From JAYQPQ01 sp038145405 (GTDB taxonomy: Bacteria > Pseudomonadota > Gammaproteobacteria > Pseudomonadales > GM7GCV1): a stretch of 16,859 nucleotides of DNA. The translations under genes and the position numbers were made by a program. The stretch is taken from positions 1-16,859 of the forward strand of contig JAYQPQ010000041.1 in the NCBI GenBank assembly GCA_038145405.1, given 5' to 3'. Shown here one piece after another: positions 8,143-16,859 of the stretch (position 1 is the first letter of the stretch; each line of letters begins with the position of its first letter). The notes under the pieces are model-generated. The model was not told where the DNA came from, ran no database searches, and saw only the letters and a program-made list of their open reading frames with translations.

Positions 8143-9612
8143 TTAGCGACTCGGATAATTGGGTGCCTCTTTAGTGATGGCGACATCGTGCACATGGCTT
8201 TCATTCATACCCGCTGCGGTGACTTTGACAAATTTTGGTTTGCTGCGCATGGTCTCAATGTCGGGTGAGCCGGTGTAGCCCATGGCGGAGCGCAACCCGC
8301 CCATCATCTGGTGAATGACGACGGACACTGGCCCCTTGTAGGGTACGCGTCCCTCAATGCCTTCCGGCACCAGCTTTTCAGCACCCTCGGTCGCATCCTG
8401 AAAATAGCGATCGCTGGAGCCCTTGGTCTGCGCCATGGCGGCAATCGAGCCCATGCCTCGATAGGACTTGTAGGTTCGACCCTGGTAGATTTCCAGCTCG
8501 CCCGGCGCCTCATCGGTACCGGCAAAGATGCTGCCCATCATGACGCAGTGGGCACCGGCGACGATGGCCTTGGCGAGGTCGCCTGAATAGCGAATGCCGC
8601 CATCGGCGATGAGCGGAATATCGGTATTCTTCAAGGCGTCACAGACATCTGCAATAGCGCTAATCTGTGGCACTCCCACGCCGGCGACAATGCGTGTGGT
8701 GCAGATGGAGCCGGGGCCAATGCCCACCTTGACCGCATCCGCTCCGGCTTCGGCCAGCGCTTTGGCAGCGTCGCCCGTGGCGATATTGCCGCCGATCACC
8801 TGCACATCCGGATAGGTCTTCTTTAGCCATTTGACCACATTGAGCACATTGCGCGAGTGGCCGTGCGAAGTGTCCACTACGATGACATCGACGCCGGCGG
8901 CGACCAGCGCAGCGGCACGATCGCGGGAGTCACCGCCGGTGCCGATACAGGCACCGCTGAGCAGTCGCTCCTGATCATCCTTGGCCGCGCTGGGGAATTT
9001 CTCGGACTTGTCGATATCCTTTACCGTTACCAGTCCGCGCAGCTCGAACTTATCGTTGACGACCAGAATCTTTTCGATGCGATGCTGATGCAGCAGCTTG
9101 ACGATATGCTCACGAGGCGCATTTTCCAATACGGTCACCAGGCGCTCCTTCGGCGTCATCACCGAACTGACCTTGGCATCGAGATTGGATTCGAAGCGCA
9201 CATCGCGGCTGGTGACAATGCCGACCAAATCATTGCCATTGAGCACCGGCACGCCGGAAATATTGAAGGTTTTCTTGATATCCAGCAGGTCGCGAATGGT
9301 GGCATCCTGCTGAATACAGATCGGATCCTTGACCACGCCGCTCTCGAATTTCTTCACCGCACTGACTTCCCGAGCCTGCTGCTCGACAGTCATGGACTTG
9401 TGAATAATGCCAATGCCGCCTTCCTGGGCCATGGCAATAGCCATGCCCGATTCAGTTACTGTATCCATGGCGGCGGATACCAGAGGAATATTGAGTTTAA
9501 GCTGACGGGTCAGGCGGGTTTTTAGCTCCACATCCTTGGGCACGATTTCCGAGTAGTCCGGAACGAGGAGGATATCGTCGAAAGTCAGGGCTTCTTGGTA
9601 GATTCGAAGCAT
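8143..9612 (-). CDS. guaB: Inosine-5'-monophosphate dehydrogenase
   Basis: NAD-dependent oxidation of IMP to XMP, the committed step of GMP synthesis. The 489 residues form a TIM barrel with two CBS domains inserted at roughly 93-205. The catalytic Cys304 is in GPGSICTTRIVAGVG, VVDTSHGHS lines the NAD site, and YRGMGS is in the phosphate/flap region. The start ATG is at 9610-9612 with only a weak Shine-Dalgarno. A TATAAT hexamer lies 33-38 bases upstream. A 5-bp hairpin (GTCGC-TTTA-GCGAC, 8137-8150) covers the stop codon but has no T run, so transcription probably continues into guaA. No PurR-type operator was seen upstream. Confidence 0.99.
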   Translation of the reverse strand: MLRIYQEALTFDDILLVPDYSEIVPKDVELKTRLTRQLKLNIPLVSAAMDTVTESGMAIAMAQEGGIGIIHKSMTVEQQAREVSAVKKFESGVVKDPICIQQDATIRDLLDIKKTFNISGVPVLNGNDLVGIVTSRDVRFESNLDAKVSSVMTPKERLVTVLENAPREHIVKLLHQHRIEKILVVNDKFELRGLVTVKDIDKSEKFPSAAKDDQERLLSGACIGTGGDSRDRAAALVAAGVDVIVVDTSHGHSRNVLNVVKWLKKTYPDVQVIGGNIATGDAAKALAEAGADAVKVGIGPGSICTTRIVAGVGVPQISAIADVCDALKNTDIPLIADGGIRYSGDLAKAIVAGAHCVMMGSIFAGTDEAPGELEIYQGRTYKSYRGMGSIAAMAQTKGSSDRYFQDATEGAEKLVPEGIEGRVPYKGPVSVVIHQMMGGLRSAMGYTGSPDIETMRSKPKFVKVTAAGMNESHVHDVAITKEAPNYPSR

Positions 9613-9622
9613 CGAGCTTAAT

Positions 9623-9652
9623 TTGTCTTCTTATAAGGCTCGACATTATAGT
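9623..9652. promoter_or_regulatory. Divergent guaB / xseA promoter region with overlapping -10 elements
   Basis: The 78-base gap between the two divergent starts holds TATAAT on the minus strand (9645-9650) for guaB and TATAGT on the plus strand (9647-9652) for xseA. The plus-strand element has TTGTCT 18 bases upstream (9623-9628). The guaB element has only a poor TTTACC about 19 bases upstream, so its -35 is uncertain. The -10 boxes share four bases, so the two promoters should compete for polymerase. Confidence 0.55.
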
Positions 9653-9690
9653 CTTCCCATGCAACCCCGGTAAACACGGTAGCTCTTTCC

Positions 9691-11031
9691 ATGGACAAAA
9701 ATCTTCCTACCCGTGCCCTGCTCAGCGTCAGCGACCTGACTACACGCGCCCGCCAGTTACTGGAGTCGGAGATGGCGCACCTGTGGGTCGCCGGTGAAAT
9801 CGCTCAGCTGACCCGGCCTGCTTCCGGGCACTGGTACTTCACCCTCAAGGACGACCGCGCCCAGGTGCGTTGCGTGATGTTCCGGCAAAGCAGCCTGCAG
9901 GTGCGCCCACCGGCACAGGGAGACGAAGTTTTGGTGTGCGGACGCATCAGCTTGTACGAGCCGCGTGGCGATTTTCAGATGATTGTCTCGGTGCTCGAAC
10001 ACCAGGGTACGGGGCTGCTGTTTCGGCAATTTGAGGCGCTTAAAGCCAAACTTCAGGCAGAAGGCCTGTTTGACGAGAGCCGCAAGCGCCCCCTTCCCGC
10101 CTATCCCGCTTGTATTGGTCTCTTGACCTCGGCCACTGGCGCCGCCCTGCACGACATGCTCAGCGTTGCCAGCCAGGCCGCATTGGGCGTTCAGCTGCTG
10201 CTATACCCCTGTGCCGTGCAAGGCGAGGCAGCCGCGGCTGAGATTCGCGCTGCGCTGGCTCTAGCTAATCGTCATGCCCGGGCCGATGTCATCCTGCTCG
10301 GACGTGGCGGCGGCTCCTACGAGGATATGTTCTGCTTCAACGACGAGCAGTTGGCAAGGGATATTGTGGCTTCAGCCATTCCGGTTGTCAGCGCCGTAGG
10401 ACACGAAATTGATTTCACGATCGCGGACTTTGTTGCCGACCGACGCGCTCCAACCCCTACCGCGGCCATGCAACTGGCACTGCGCCAAACGCTGGAACTG
10501 GGCCAGTTATTGCGCAAGGAACAGCGGCACCTGCAGGTTCTTATAGAGGGCTATCTGCAGCGTCGCGTCGAACGGCTGGCCGGCCTGCAACGGCAGCTGC
10601 GCTCGCCGCAGGTGCGGCTCGATCATCAACGACAGCAGCTGGATCAGCTCGAGGCGCAATTTGGCCGGGCAATAGCGCGCTTGCTGGATCGACGCAGCGA
10701 TAGACTGGCGGCATTGACGAATCATTTGCGCCTGGCGTCGCCAAGGCGCCGCATCGCCGATACCGGCGCGCGCCTGCTAGCCAGTGGCCGCGCACTCGAG
10801 CTATCGATGAATCAGGTATTGGAACGCTGCCAATTTCGCCTGTCGAACCAGGTCGGCCTGCTGCAAAGTGCCAGCCCCTTGGCCAGTCTGCGACGCGGCT
10901 ACGCTATTCTGCTCAACCCGGACGGCCTGGCGGTGAGCTCGGTGAAACAGGCTCAGCCCGGGGAGCTATTGCGCGCCCAGGTTCGCGATGGCGAAATTCC
11001 GCTGCAGGTGGCCGGGACGGACGACAGCTGA
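9691..11031 (+). CDS. xseA: Exodeoxyribonuclease VII large subunit
   Basis: Catalytic subunit of exonuclease VII, which degrades single-stranded DNA from both ends in mismatch and damage repair; the small subunit XseB is not in this window. The protein has 446 residues against 456 in E. coli. The N-terminal OB fold (about 10-105, VAGEIAQLTRPASGHWYFTL) binds DNA. The catalytic core carries Asp155, Arg205 in LGRGGGSYEDM, and His238 and Asp241 in GHEIDFT, all at the same numbers as the E. coli residues known to be needed for activity. A long helical, coiled-coil-prone region follows (about 265-390). The RRxP stretch common after Asp155 is replaced by SQAALG. It is divergent from guaB, the arrangement seen in E. 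coli, and its stop abuts that of the convergent transporter gene. Confidence 0.97.
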   Translation: MDKNLPTRALLSVSDLTTRARQLLESEMAHLWVAGEIAQLTRPASGHWYFTLKDDRAQVRCVMFRQSSLQVRPPAQGDEVLVCGRISLYEPRGDFQMIVSVLEHQGTGLLFRQFEALKAKLQAEGLFDESRKRPLPAYPACIGLLTSATGAALHDMLSVASQAALGVQLLLYPCAVQGEAAAAEIRAALALANRHARADVILLGRGGGSYEDMFCFNDEQLARDIVASAIPVVSAVGHEIDFTIADFVADRRAPTPTAAMQLALRQTLELGQLLRKEQRHLQVLIEGYLQRRVERLAGLQRQLRSPQVRLDHQRQQLDQLEAQFGRAIARLLDRRSDRLAALTNHLRLASPRRRIADTGARLLASGRALELSMNQVLERCQFRLSNQVGLLQSASPLASLRRGYAILLNPDGLAVSSVKQAQPGELLRAQVRDGEIPLQVAGTDDS

Positions 11032-12801
11032 TTATTGCAGGGGCCAAACCAGCGGCACGACAATCATGGTCACCATGGCTAATACCAGATTTAACGGCGA
11101 GCCCATGCGCAGATAGTCGGTAAAGCGATAACCACCAGGACCATAGACCATCAAATTGGTCTGGTAGCCGATCGGCGTAGCAAAACTGGCTGAGGCCGCC
11201 ATCATAATGACGAAAATAAAGGGCGTGAAACTCACTCCCATGCCCAGCGCAGCAGCCTTGGCGACTGGAAACATCATCACGGCGGCGGCGTTGTTGGTCA
11301 CTACCTCAGTCATCAGGTTAGTCACCAGATAAACGGCGAGCAACACCAGCCAGGGGTTGGCTCCGGCCAGATTTACAGCGGTATCGGCGATAAGGGCTGC
11401 GGCGCCAGACTGATCCAGTGCTTGCCCCAGACCGAGGGCGGCGCCAATAACCACGAGCACCTGCCAGTCGATGTGTCGCCGTGCCGCAGCCGCGGTGGTG
11501 CAGCGCGTGAGAAGCATGGCTGCAGCCGCCATCAGCGCAGCCGCCAGCATGTCGACACCAAAAAAGGCAGCGGCAAATACCATGCCCGCCAAAATGGCAC
11601 CCGCGAGCCCTGCACGATCGTGACGGGGTGTTACGCCGCCATCCAGGGCACTGACCAGCAGGAAATCACGCGAATTGCGGTGCTGATCCACAAAGGATGG
11701 ACGCGCCTCCACCAGCAGGGTATCGCCAGCCTGTAGTCGGATATCGCCGATCTTGCCTTCCACGCGACGGCCTCCGCGAGCCACAGACAGAATCACCGCC
11801 TCGTAGCGGGTACGAAATTTGGCTTCGCGAATGGTCAACCCGGTCAGGGGTGAAGTAGGTGACACCACCGCTTCGATCAGTTTGCGCTCCGGTCGGGGAC
11901 TATCGATTTTGAATATCTGATCGGCGGCGGGCACCAGACCGCGAATCCGATTCAAATCGGCCACCGAGTCCACTGCGCCGACAAAGATCAACCGATCTCC
12001 TTCGTGCAGCCGCTCGGTTGGGGCGACGGCAGGCAGAATATTGTCGCCGCGCTGGATTTCGGCCAGATACAGCCCAGGCAGATTACGCAATCCCGCCTGT
12101 TCGATCGTGCGGCCCTCCATGGGGCTGCCGACTTCGACCAGCATCTCCACCGCATATTCGCGCGCATTGGATACTTCGGCGGCGGCAGCCTGACGCACCG
12201 GCAAAAGCCAGCGGCTAGCCAGCAAAACGAACAGAATGCCGGCAATGGCGCAGGGCATGCCCACCCAGGCAATTTCAAAGAAACCTACGGCAGGCAAGTT
12301 GGGGTCGGCGTTGACCATGCCGGACACGATCAAATTGGTGCTGGTGCCGATTACTGTGCAAGTGCCGCCAAAAATCGCCGCATAGGACAGGGGGATCATA
12401 AGCTTGGACACCGGCAATCGATTGCGTCGGGCCCACTCCTGAATGGCCGGAACCATCATGCCAACTACCGGCGTGTTGTTGAGAAAGGCAGAAACTGCGG
12501 TTACCGGCAGCATCAGCCGCAACTGAGCTCGAAAAACCGTGGTGGGTCGACCCAGCACCAACTCCGAAACGGCACTCACCAATCCCGTTTCGATCACCCC
12601 AGCGACGACGATATAAAGCACTGCAACCGTAGCTAAGCCGGTACTGGAAAATCCGGAGAACGCTTGGGCCGGGCTTAAAATATCGAACAGAATCAGCAGG
12701 GTCAGAGCGCCTATAAGCACCAGATCCGAGCTGATACGGGTCGTCGCCAGCAACACCAGGGTCAGTGCGACGATGGTCAGGGTTATCCAGATTTCGATCA
12801 T
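11032..12801 (-). CDS. SLC13/DASS-type sodium-coupled anion transporter with two RCK_C (TrkA-C) domains
   Basis: Inner-membrane transporter of 589 residues. Hydrophobic segments fill residues 1-205 and 395-589, and two soluble TrkA-C-like domains lie between them (about 215-300 and 302-385; motifs GRTIEQAGLRN, LHEGDRLIFVG, GLTIREAKFR and LQAGDTLLVEA). The two inverted transport repeats show NNTPVVGMMVP (108-118) with GTSTNLIV (152-159), and TNNAAAVMMFP (502-512) with PIGYQTNLMVYGPGGY (543-558), the asparagine-containing substrate/Na+ loops of the family. Related proteins carry sulfate, dicarboxylates or other anions; the substrate cannot be read from sequence. The ATG at 12799-12801 has no good Shine-Dalgarno. 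It ends exactly beside the xseA stop, with no gap. Confidence 0.9.
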   Translation of the reverse strand: MIEIWITLTIVALTLVLLATTRISSDLVLIGALTLLILFDILSPAQAFSGFSSTGLATVAVLYIVVAGVIETGLVSAVSELVLGRPTTVFRAQLRLMLPVTAVSAFLNNTPVVGMMVPAIQEWARRNRLPVSKLMIPLSYAAIFGGTCTVIGTSTNLIVSGMVNADPNLPAVGFFEIAWVGMPCAIAGILFVLLASRWLLPVRQAAAAEVSNAREYAVEMLVEVGSPMEGRTIEQAGLRNLPGLYLAEIQRGDNILPAVAPTERLHEGDRLIFVGAVDSVADLNRIRGLVPAADQIFKIDSPRPERKLIEAVVSPTSPLTGLTIREAKFRTRYEAVILSVARGGRRVEGKIGDIRLQAGDTLLVEARPSFVDQHRNSRDFLLVSALDGGVTPRHDRAGLAGAILAGMVFAAAFFGVDMLAAALMAAAAMLLTRCTTAAAARRHIDWQVLVVIGAALGLGQALDQSGAAALIADTAVNLAGANPWLVLLAVYLVTNLMTEVVTNNAAAVMMFPVAKAAALGMGVSFTPFIFVIMMAASASFATPIGYQTNLMVYGPGGYRFTDYLRMGSPLNLVLAMVTMIVVPLVWPLQ

Positions 12802-12831
12802 ATAGGGGGCTCAGCCGTGCAAAAGTCGGCG

Positions 12832-12860
12832 ATTATCACCGAGCTGCGCCCGGGAACCAA
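12832..12860 (-). promoter_or_regulatory. Candidate sigma-70 promoter for the SLC13-type gene
   Basis: TTGGTT (12855-12860) and GATAAT (12832-12837) on the minus strand are separated by 17 bases, about 31 bases before the transporter ATG. It lies in the 78-base gap after aceF. No convincing terminator for the aceEF operon was found in that gap, so read-through is also possible. Confidence 0.4.
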
Positions 12861-12879
12861 AGACGGCCTGCTTATAAGC

Positions 12880-14544
12880 TTAGTTCACCAAGATATTCTC
12901 AACTGAACCCAACTGTTCGACCAGGTAGGTCAGAAAGCGTCCAGCGTCGGCCCCGTTCACCGCGCGGTGATCGTAGGACAGAGCCAGCGGCATCAGCTTG
13001 CGGGGTGCAAAGGTCTTGCCGTCCCAGACCGGCTGAACTGAGGTGCGCGACACACCCAGAATGCCAACCTGAGGCGCCGGCACGATGGGGGTGAACCCAC
13101 GGCCGCCGATGGCGCCGAGGCTGGAAATGGTGAAACAGGCACCCTGCATCTCGGTGGGCTTAAGTTTGCCGGACTTGGCCTTTTCTGCCAGTTCTGCGAT
13201 TGCAGCAGCCAGCGCCCAGATATCTTTTTGGTCGACATCGCGTACCACGGGCACCACCAGGCCGGCCGGCGTATCGACGGCCACGCCGATATGGAAGAAC
13301 TCGCGATAAATGATCGACTGGCCATCAGCGCTGATGCTGGCATTGAAGCGCGGATTGGCCTTGAGCGCCTTGTAGGCTGCGCGCAGAATAAAGGCCAAAG
13401 GCGTCATCTTGATGCCTCTGGCACTGGCTTCGTGGCGCATCATGGCGCGATAGTCTTCCAGTTCACTGACGTCAGCATCATCGAACTGCGTGACATGCGG
13501 CACATTGAGCCAAGCTCGCACCATGTTGTCGGCAGTCAGCCGTTGGATGCGCGTAGTGGCTTCGGCACGCACGGTACCGAATTTGGTCCAGTCCACGTCG
13601 GCCACGGCCGGTATGCCGGCACCTGCTCCAGCAGTGGCGGGTTGCTGCATGCGCGATTTCACATAGGCTTGCAGATCTTCCTTCAACAGCCGACCGCGCG
13701 GCCCACTGGATTTGACCTGTCGCAAGTCCACGCCCAACTCACGTGCCAGCTGGCGAACTGCCGGCCCGGCATAGATATCGCCGCTGGCTGACCCAGCGGG
13801 GGTCGCGGCGACCGATTCAGCCAACGGCGGCTTCACCGTCGGTTCGGGCGTGCTGCTGGCGGGGCTGCCGGCCGCCAGTGGCGGTTCAGGTTTATGCTCC
13901 CTAGTTACGCCATCCTGCTTGGCGACAACGGTACGAATACGCAGGGTGGCGAGATCGGTGCCCTGGCTGATCTTATCGCCAACAGCCAAGTGCAGCGCGA
14001 CGATCTCGCCATCGGCCTCAGCTGGAATTTCCAGTGACGCCTTGTCGGATTCGGCCACAACCAGGGTGTCGCCAGCGGCCACCCGGTCGCCGGGCGCAAC
14101 GGAAATTTCAATGACCTGCGCGGACTCGGACCCCAGATCTGGAACTTTAAACAACTGCTCTTTTGCAGCGCCAGCGGCATCAGCGGTCTGCACAGAAGGT
14201 GCCGCAGCTATCTCCTCGACCTGAGCAACGCCTTCAGTGTTATCCGACTCGACGGGAGCCGCGGCTGCTTCTGCAGACACCGACGGCTGAGCTTGTGTCT
14301 CCGTGCCCTCCTGTGTCTCTATTTCCAGTATAGGGTTGCCCTCTTCCAGGCGATCGCCAACCTTGACCAGCAAGCGCTTGACCCTGCCCGCCACCGGGCT
14401 TGGGACCTCCATAGAGGCTTTGGCAGACTCCAGTACAACCAGCGACTGCTCCAGCGCGATCTGATCGCCCTCATTAACCAGCAACTCGATAATTTCACCG
14501 CTGTCACCGCCAATATCCGGCGCTTTAATCAACTCAAGGCTCAC
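12880..14544 (-). CDS. aceF: Pyruvate dehydrogenase E2, dihydrolipoamide acetyltransferase
   Basis: Core subunit of the pyruvate dehydrogenase complex that passes the acetyl group from E1 to CoA. Its 554 residues run: lipoyl domain 1 (about 2-78, lipoylated Lys42 in ESAKASMEVP); an Ala/Glu-rich linker; lipoyl domain 2 (131-205, Lys168 in ESDKASLEIP); a Pro/Ala-rich linker; the peripheral-subunit-binding domain (257-296, YAGPAVRQLARELGVDL with GPRGRLLKEDL); and the acyltransferase domain (about 320-554) with His526 and Asn530 in DHRAVNGAD and the ISSLGAIGG loop. Asn in place of Asp after the histidine is normal in the Azotobacter/Pseudomonas enzymes. The GTG start (14542-14544) has a GAGG Shine-Dalgarno. 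It follows aceE by 37 bases. It has two lipoyl domains, one fewer than E. coli. Confidence 0.97.
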   Translation of the reverse strand: MSLELIKAPDIGGDSGEIIELLVNEGDQIALEQSLVVLESAKASMEVPSPVAGRVKRLLVKVGDRLEEGNPILEIETQEGTETQAQPSVSAEAAAAPVESDNTEGVAQVEEIAAAPSVQTADAAGAAKEQLFKVPDLGSESAQVIEISVAPGDRVAAGDTLVVAESDKASLEIPAEADGEIVALHLAVGDKISQGTDLATLRIRTVVAKQDGVTREHKPEPPLAAGSPASSTPEPTVKPPLAESVAATPAGSASGDIYAGPAVRQLARELGVDLRQVKSSGPRGRLLKEDLQAYVKSRMQQPATAGAGAGIPAVADVDWTKFGTVRAEATTRIQRLTADNMVRAWLNVPHVTQFDDADVSELEDYRAMMRHEASARGIKMTPLAFILRAAYKALKANPRFNASISADGQSIIYREFFHIGVAVDTPAGLVVPVVRDVDQKDIWALAAAIAELAEKAKSGKLKPTEMQGACFTISSLGAIGGRGFTPIVPAPQVGILGVSRTSVQPVWDGKTFAPRKLMPLALSYDHRAVNGADAGRFLTYLVEQLGSVENILVN

Positions 14545-14581
14545 CTGGCAACCTCGTAAAACTGTGTTGGCTGGAAAGTCG

Positions 14582-16859
14582 TCATAGGGATACAGGATCC
14601 GGCTTTTCGGGGTCGATGCCGTACTTGGCCATAGCTGCCGCCGCTACCTTGCGATCCAACTTGCCCTCATCGGCCAGGCTGGTCAGCGCAGCCACCACGA
14701 TGTAGTAGCGATCCACCTCGAAGAACCAGCGCAATTTTTGCCGCGTATCACTGCGGCCATAGCCATCCGTGCCCAATACTCGGTAGGTACCCGGCATGAA
14801 GGGGCGCAGCTGCTCGCCGTAGGCGTGCAGATAGTCCGTCGCCAGCACCACAGGCGCCTTAACCTGGCCCAGGGCTTGAGTCACATAAGCCTGCCGAGGC
14901 GGCTCGCCCGGATGCAGCATGTTCCAGCGCTCGACGCTCTTGCCGTTGCGGAAGAGTTCGTTGATGGAGGTTGCACTCCAGACCGAGGCATCGATACCCC
15001 AATCATCGCGCAGCAAATCGCGTGCAACGCGCGCTTCGTTCAGAATGCTGCCAGCACCTACCAATTGCACCTGTAGCTCGGCCTTGTTCGCCGCCGGCTC
15101 TAGCAGGTAGAGGCCTTTGATAATTCCGTCCTCGACGCCTTCAGGCATAGCCGGGTGCGGGTAATTTTCGTTCATGGTGGTGAGGTAGTAGAAACAGTTC
15201 TCGCCCTCTTGATACATGCGGCGAATGCCATCCTGGATTATGACTGCCAGTTCATAGCTATAGGTTGGGTCGTAACTGCGGCAATTGGGAATGGTGGAGG
15301 AAGTCAGGTGGCTATGGCCGTCTTGGTGCTGAAGCCCCTCGCCGTTCAGGGTGGTTCGTCCGGCCGTAGCGCCGATCAGGAAACCACGCGCCTGCAAGTC
15401 TCCGGCCGCCCAGGCCAGATCGCCAATGCGCTGAAAACCAAACATCGAATAGAAGATATAGAACGGAATCATCGACAGTTTGCTATGACTGTAGGACGTT
15501 GCCAGTCCCAGCCAGGCAGAAAAGGCACCTGCCTCGTTGATGCCCTCCTCCAAAATCTGGCCGTCCTCCGATTCCTTGTAGTACATGATCTGGCCGGCAT
15601 CGACCGGCGTGTACTTCTGCCCAACCGAGGAGTAAATGCCGAGTTGGCGGAACATGCCCTCCATGCCGAAGGTGCGGGCTTCATCAGGCACGATGGGTAC
15701 GATGCGCTTACCAATCTCCTTGTCTTTGACCAGATTGCTGAGGATACGCACAAAGGCCATAGTCGAGGAAATCTCGCGCTCGCCGCTGGACTCAAGCTGC
15801 TTTTCGAAAGCGGCCAACGCCGGCGCCTGCAGCAATTCCACATCGTCGTGACGCACCGGGAGATAGCCACCCAGCGATTCGCGACGATCGCGCAGATACT
15901 TTATCTCCGGGCTATCTTCGGGCGGACGGTAGTAGGGCACGTCGGCGATGCGTTCGTCGGATATCGGCAGCGAGAAGCGATCGCGAAACGCCTTCAGACC
16001 ATCGAGATCGAGCTTTTTCAACGAGTGGGTGTCGTTGGCTGCCTGGCCGGCCGATCCCATGCCGTACCCCTTCACGGTTTTCGCCAGAATCACGGTCGGC
16101 TGCCCCTTGTGGTGAACGGCGGCGTGATAAGCGGCATACACCTTGAAGGGGTCGTGACCACCTCGATTCAGGCGGGTAATGTCATCGTCGCTGAGATGCT
16201 CCACCATTTTCAGCACCTCAGCATCCTTGCTGAACAGCTTCTCGCGCACATAGGCGCCGCCGTTGTTCTTGAAGTTCTGGTACTCGCCATCCACGCATTC
16301 GTCGAGCAGCTTCTGCAGACGTCCTTCTTTGTCCTTGGCGAAGATCGGATCCCAGTGACGCCCCCAGATAACCTTGATCACATTCCAACCGGCACCGCGG
16401 AAAACGCCTTCCAGTTCCTGAATAATCTTGCCGTTGCCGCGCACCGGACCGTCCAGTCGTTGCAGGTTGCAGTTGACGACAAAAATCAGGTTATCGAGCT
16501 GTTCCCGGCCCGCCAGGGAGATAGCCCCAAGCGATTCCGGTTCATCCGTTTCGCCGTCGCCCAGAAAGGCCCAAACCTTGCGGTCGCTGTGATCGACTAG
16601 GCCGCGCTTCTGCTGGTATTTCATGATATGAGCGAGGTAAATGGCCTGAAGCGGACCCAACCCCATGGACACCGTCGGAAACTGCCAATACTCCGGCATC
16701 AGCCAGGGATGAGGATAGGACGATTAGCCCTTGCCATCCACCTCGCGCCGAAAATTGTCCAGTTGCTCGTCGCTCAGGCGACATTCAAGGTAGGAGCGCG
16801 CGTAAATACCGGGTGAGGAGTGGCCCTGATAAAATACCAGATCACCCAAGCCCTTGTCG
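14582..16859 (-). CDS. aceE: Pyruvate dehydrogenase E1 (homodimeric type), 5'-truncated by the window and interrupted by an in-frame TAA
   Basis: Thiamine-diphosphate enzyme that decarboxylates pyruvate and acetylates the E2 lipoyl groups. The window covers about 758 codons of a protein of about 885 residues. The frame is open from 16858 (DKGLGDLVFYQGHSSPGIYA), meets TAA at 16724-16726, then continues in the same frame as SSYPHPWLMPEYWQFPTVSM to a normal C-terminus. E. coli AceE reads GLSSYPHP here, so the stop replaces a conserved leucine; TTA or CTA to TAA would be one base change. The ThDP motif GDGETDEPES...NCNLQRLDG lies 55 residues further on and is intact, as are DEARTFGMEGMFRQ and GTDGYGRSDTR. 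The ATG at 16697-16699 has no Shine-Dalgarno, so a restart is unlikely. Either a recent nonsense mutation or a sequence error. It heads the aceEF operon. Confidence 0.95.

Noticed and set aside
8857..9525. 222-codon open frame antisense to guaB
   Set aside because: Antisense shadow; the opposite strand encodes a full-length IMP dehydrogenase.
12004..12636. 210-codon open frame antisense to the SLC13-type gene
   Set aside because: Gln/Gly/His-rich shadow with no domain signal.
12952..12970. His-x3-Asn-Gly instead of His-x3-Asp-Gly at the aceF active site
   Set aside because: Asn is the normal residue in Azotobacter and Pseudomonas pyruvate dehydrogenase E2, so this is not an anomaly.
15155..16600. 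481-codon open frame on the plus strand opposite aceE
   Set aside because: It is the shadow of a GC-rich conserved gene. The minus-strand product is unmistakable AceE, and the antisense translation resembles no family I know.
16724..16726. Programmed recoding of the aceE stop
   Set aside because: TAA is not used for selenocysteine or pyrrolysine, and no slippery sequence or frame change is present.

Overview
The window is ordinary gammaproteobacterial core chromosome. The evidence is the long E. coli-type purB, the divergent xseA / guaB-guaA arrangement, the pncC(cinA)-recA pair with a CTG-N10-CAG LexA box, and an aceE-aceF pyruvate dehydrogenase operon of the homodimeric-E1 type. The E2 active-site His-x3-Asn-Gly resembles the Azotobacter/Pseudomonas form. 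A free-living, probably aquatic gammaproteobacterium fits, but the sequence alone does not fix the genus.

Layout. 1-1190 (+): 3' part of purB. 1187-2962 (-): secreted gamma-glutamyltranspeptidase, tail-to-tail with purB. 2959-3698 (-): a decayed LuxR-type quorum-sensing regulator ending on the ggt start codon. 3699-3996: gap holding a 20-bp lux-box-like palindrome. 3997-5037 (-): recA with a LexA box. 5095-5595 (-): pncC. 5586-6549: a cassette of about 0.9 kb, visibly AT-richer, flanked by direct copies of the guaA 3' end and carrying one Fe(II)/2-oxoglutarate oxygenase gene (5644-6477, -). 6529-8106 and 8143-9612 (-): guaA and guaB. 9691-11031 (+): xseA, divergent from guaB. 11032-12801 (-): an SLC13-type transporter. 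12880-14544 (-): aceF. 14582 to the window end (-): aceE, truncated by the window and carrying an in-frame TAA.

How the genes work together. guaB and guaA convert IMP to GMP, and purB serves the AMP branch and the shared IMP pathway. recA, the LexA box and xseA belong to DNA repair. aceE and aceF feed pyruvate into acetyl-CoA. Ggt is a periplasmic glutathione-salvage enzyme. The accessory interest lies in three places: the luxR remnant with its lux-box-like site and no luxI; the guaA-end duplication around the oxygenase cassette, which looks like a minimal or worn-down genomic island; and the stop codon inside aceE. No tRNA, rRNA, CRISPR array, integrase or transposase was seen.
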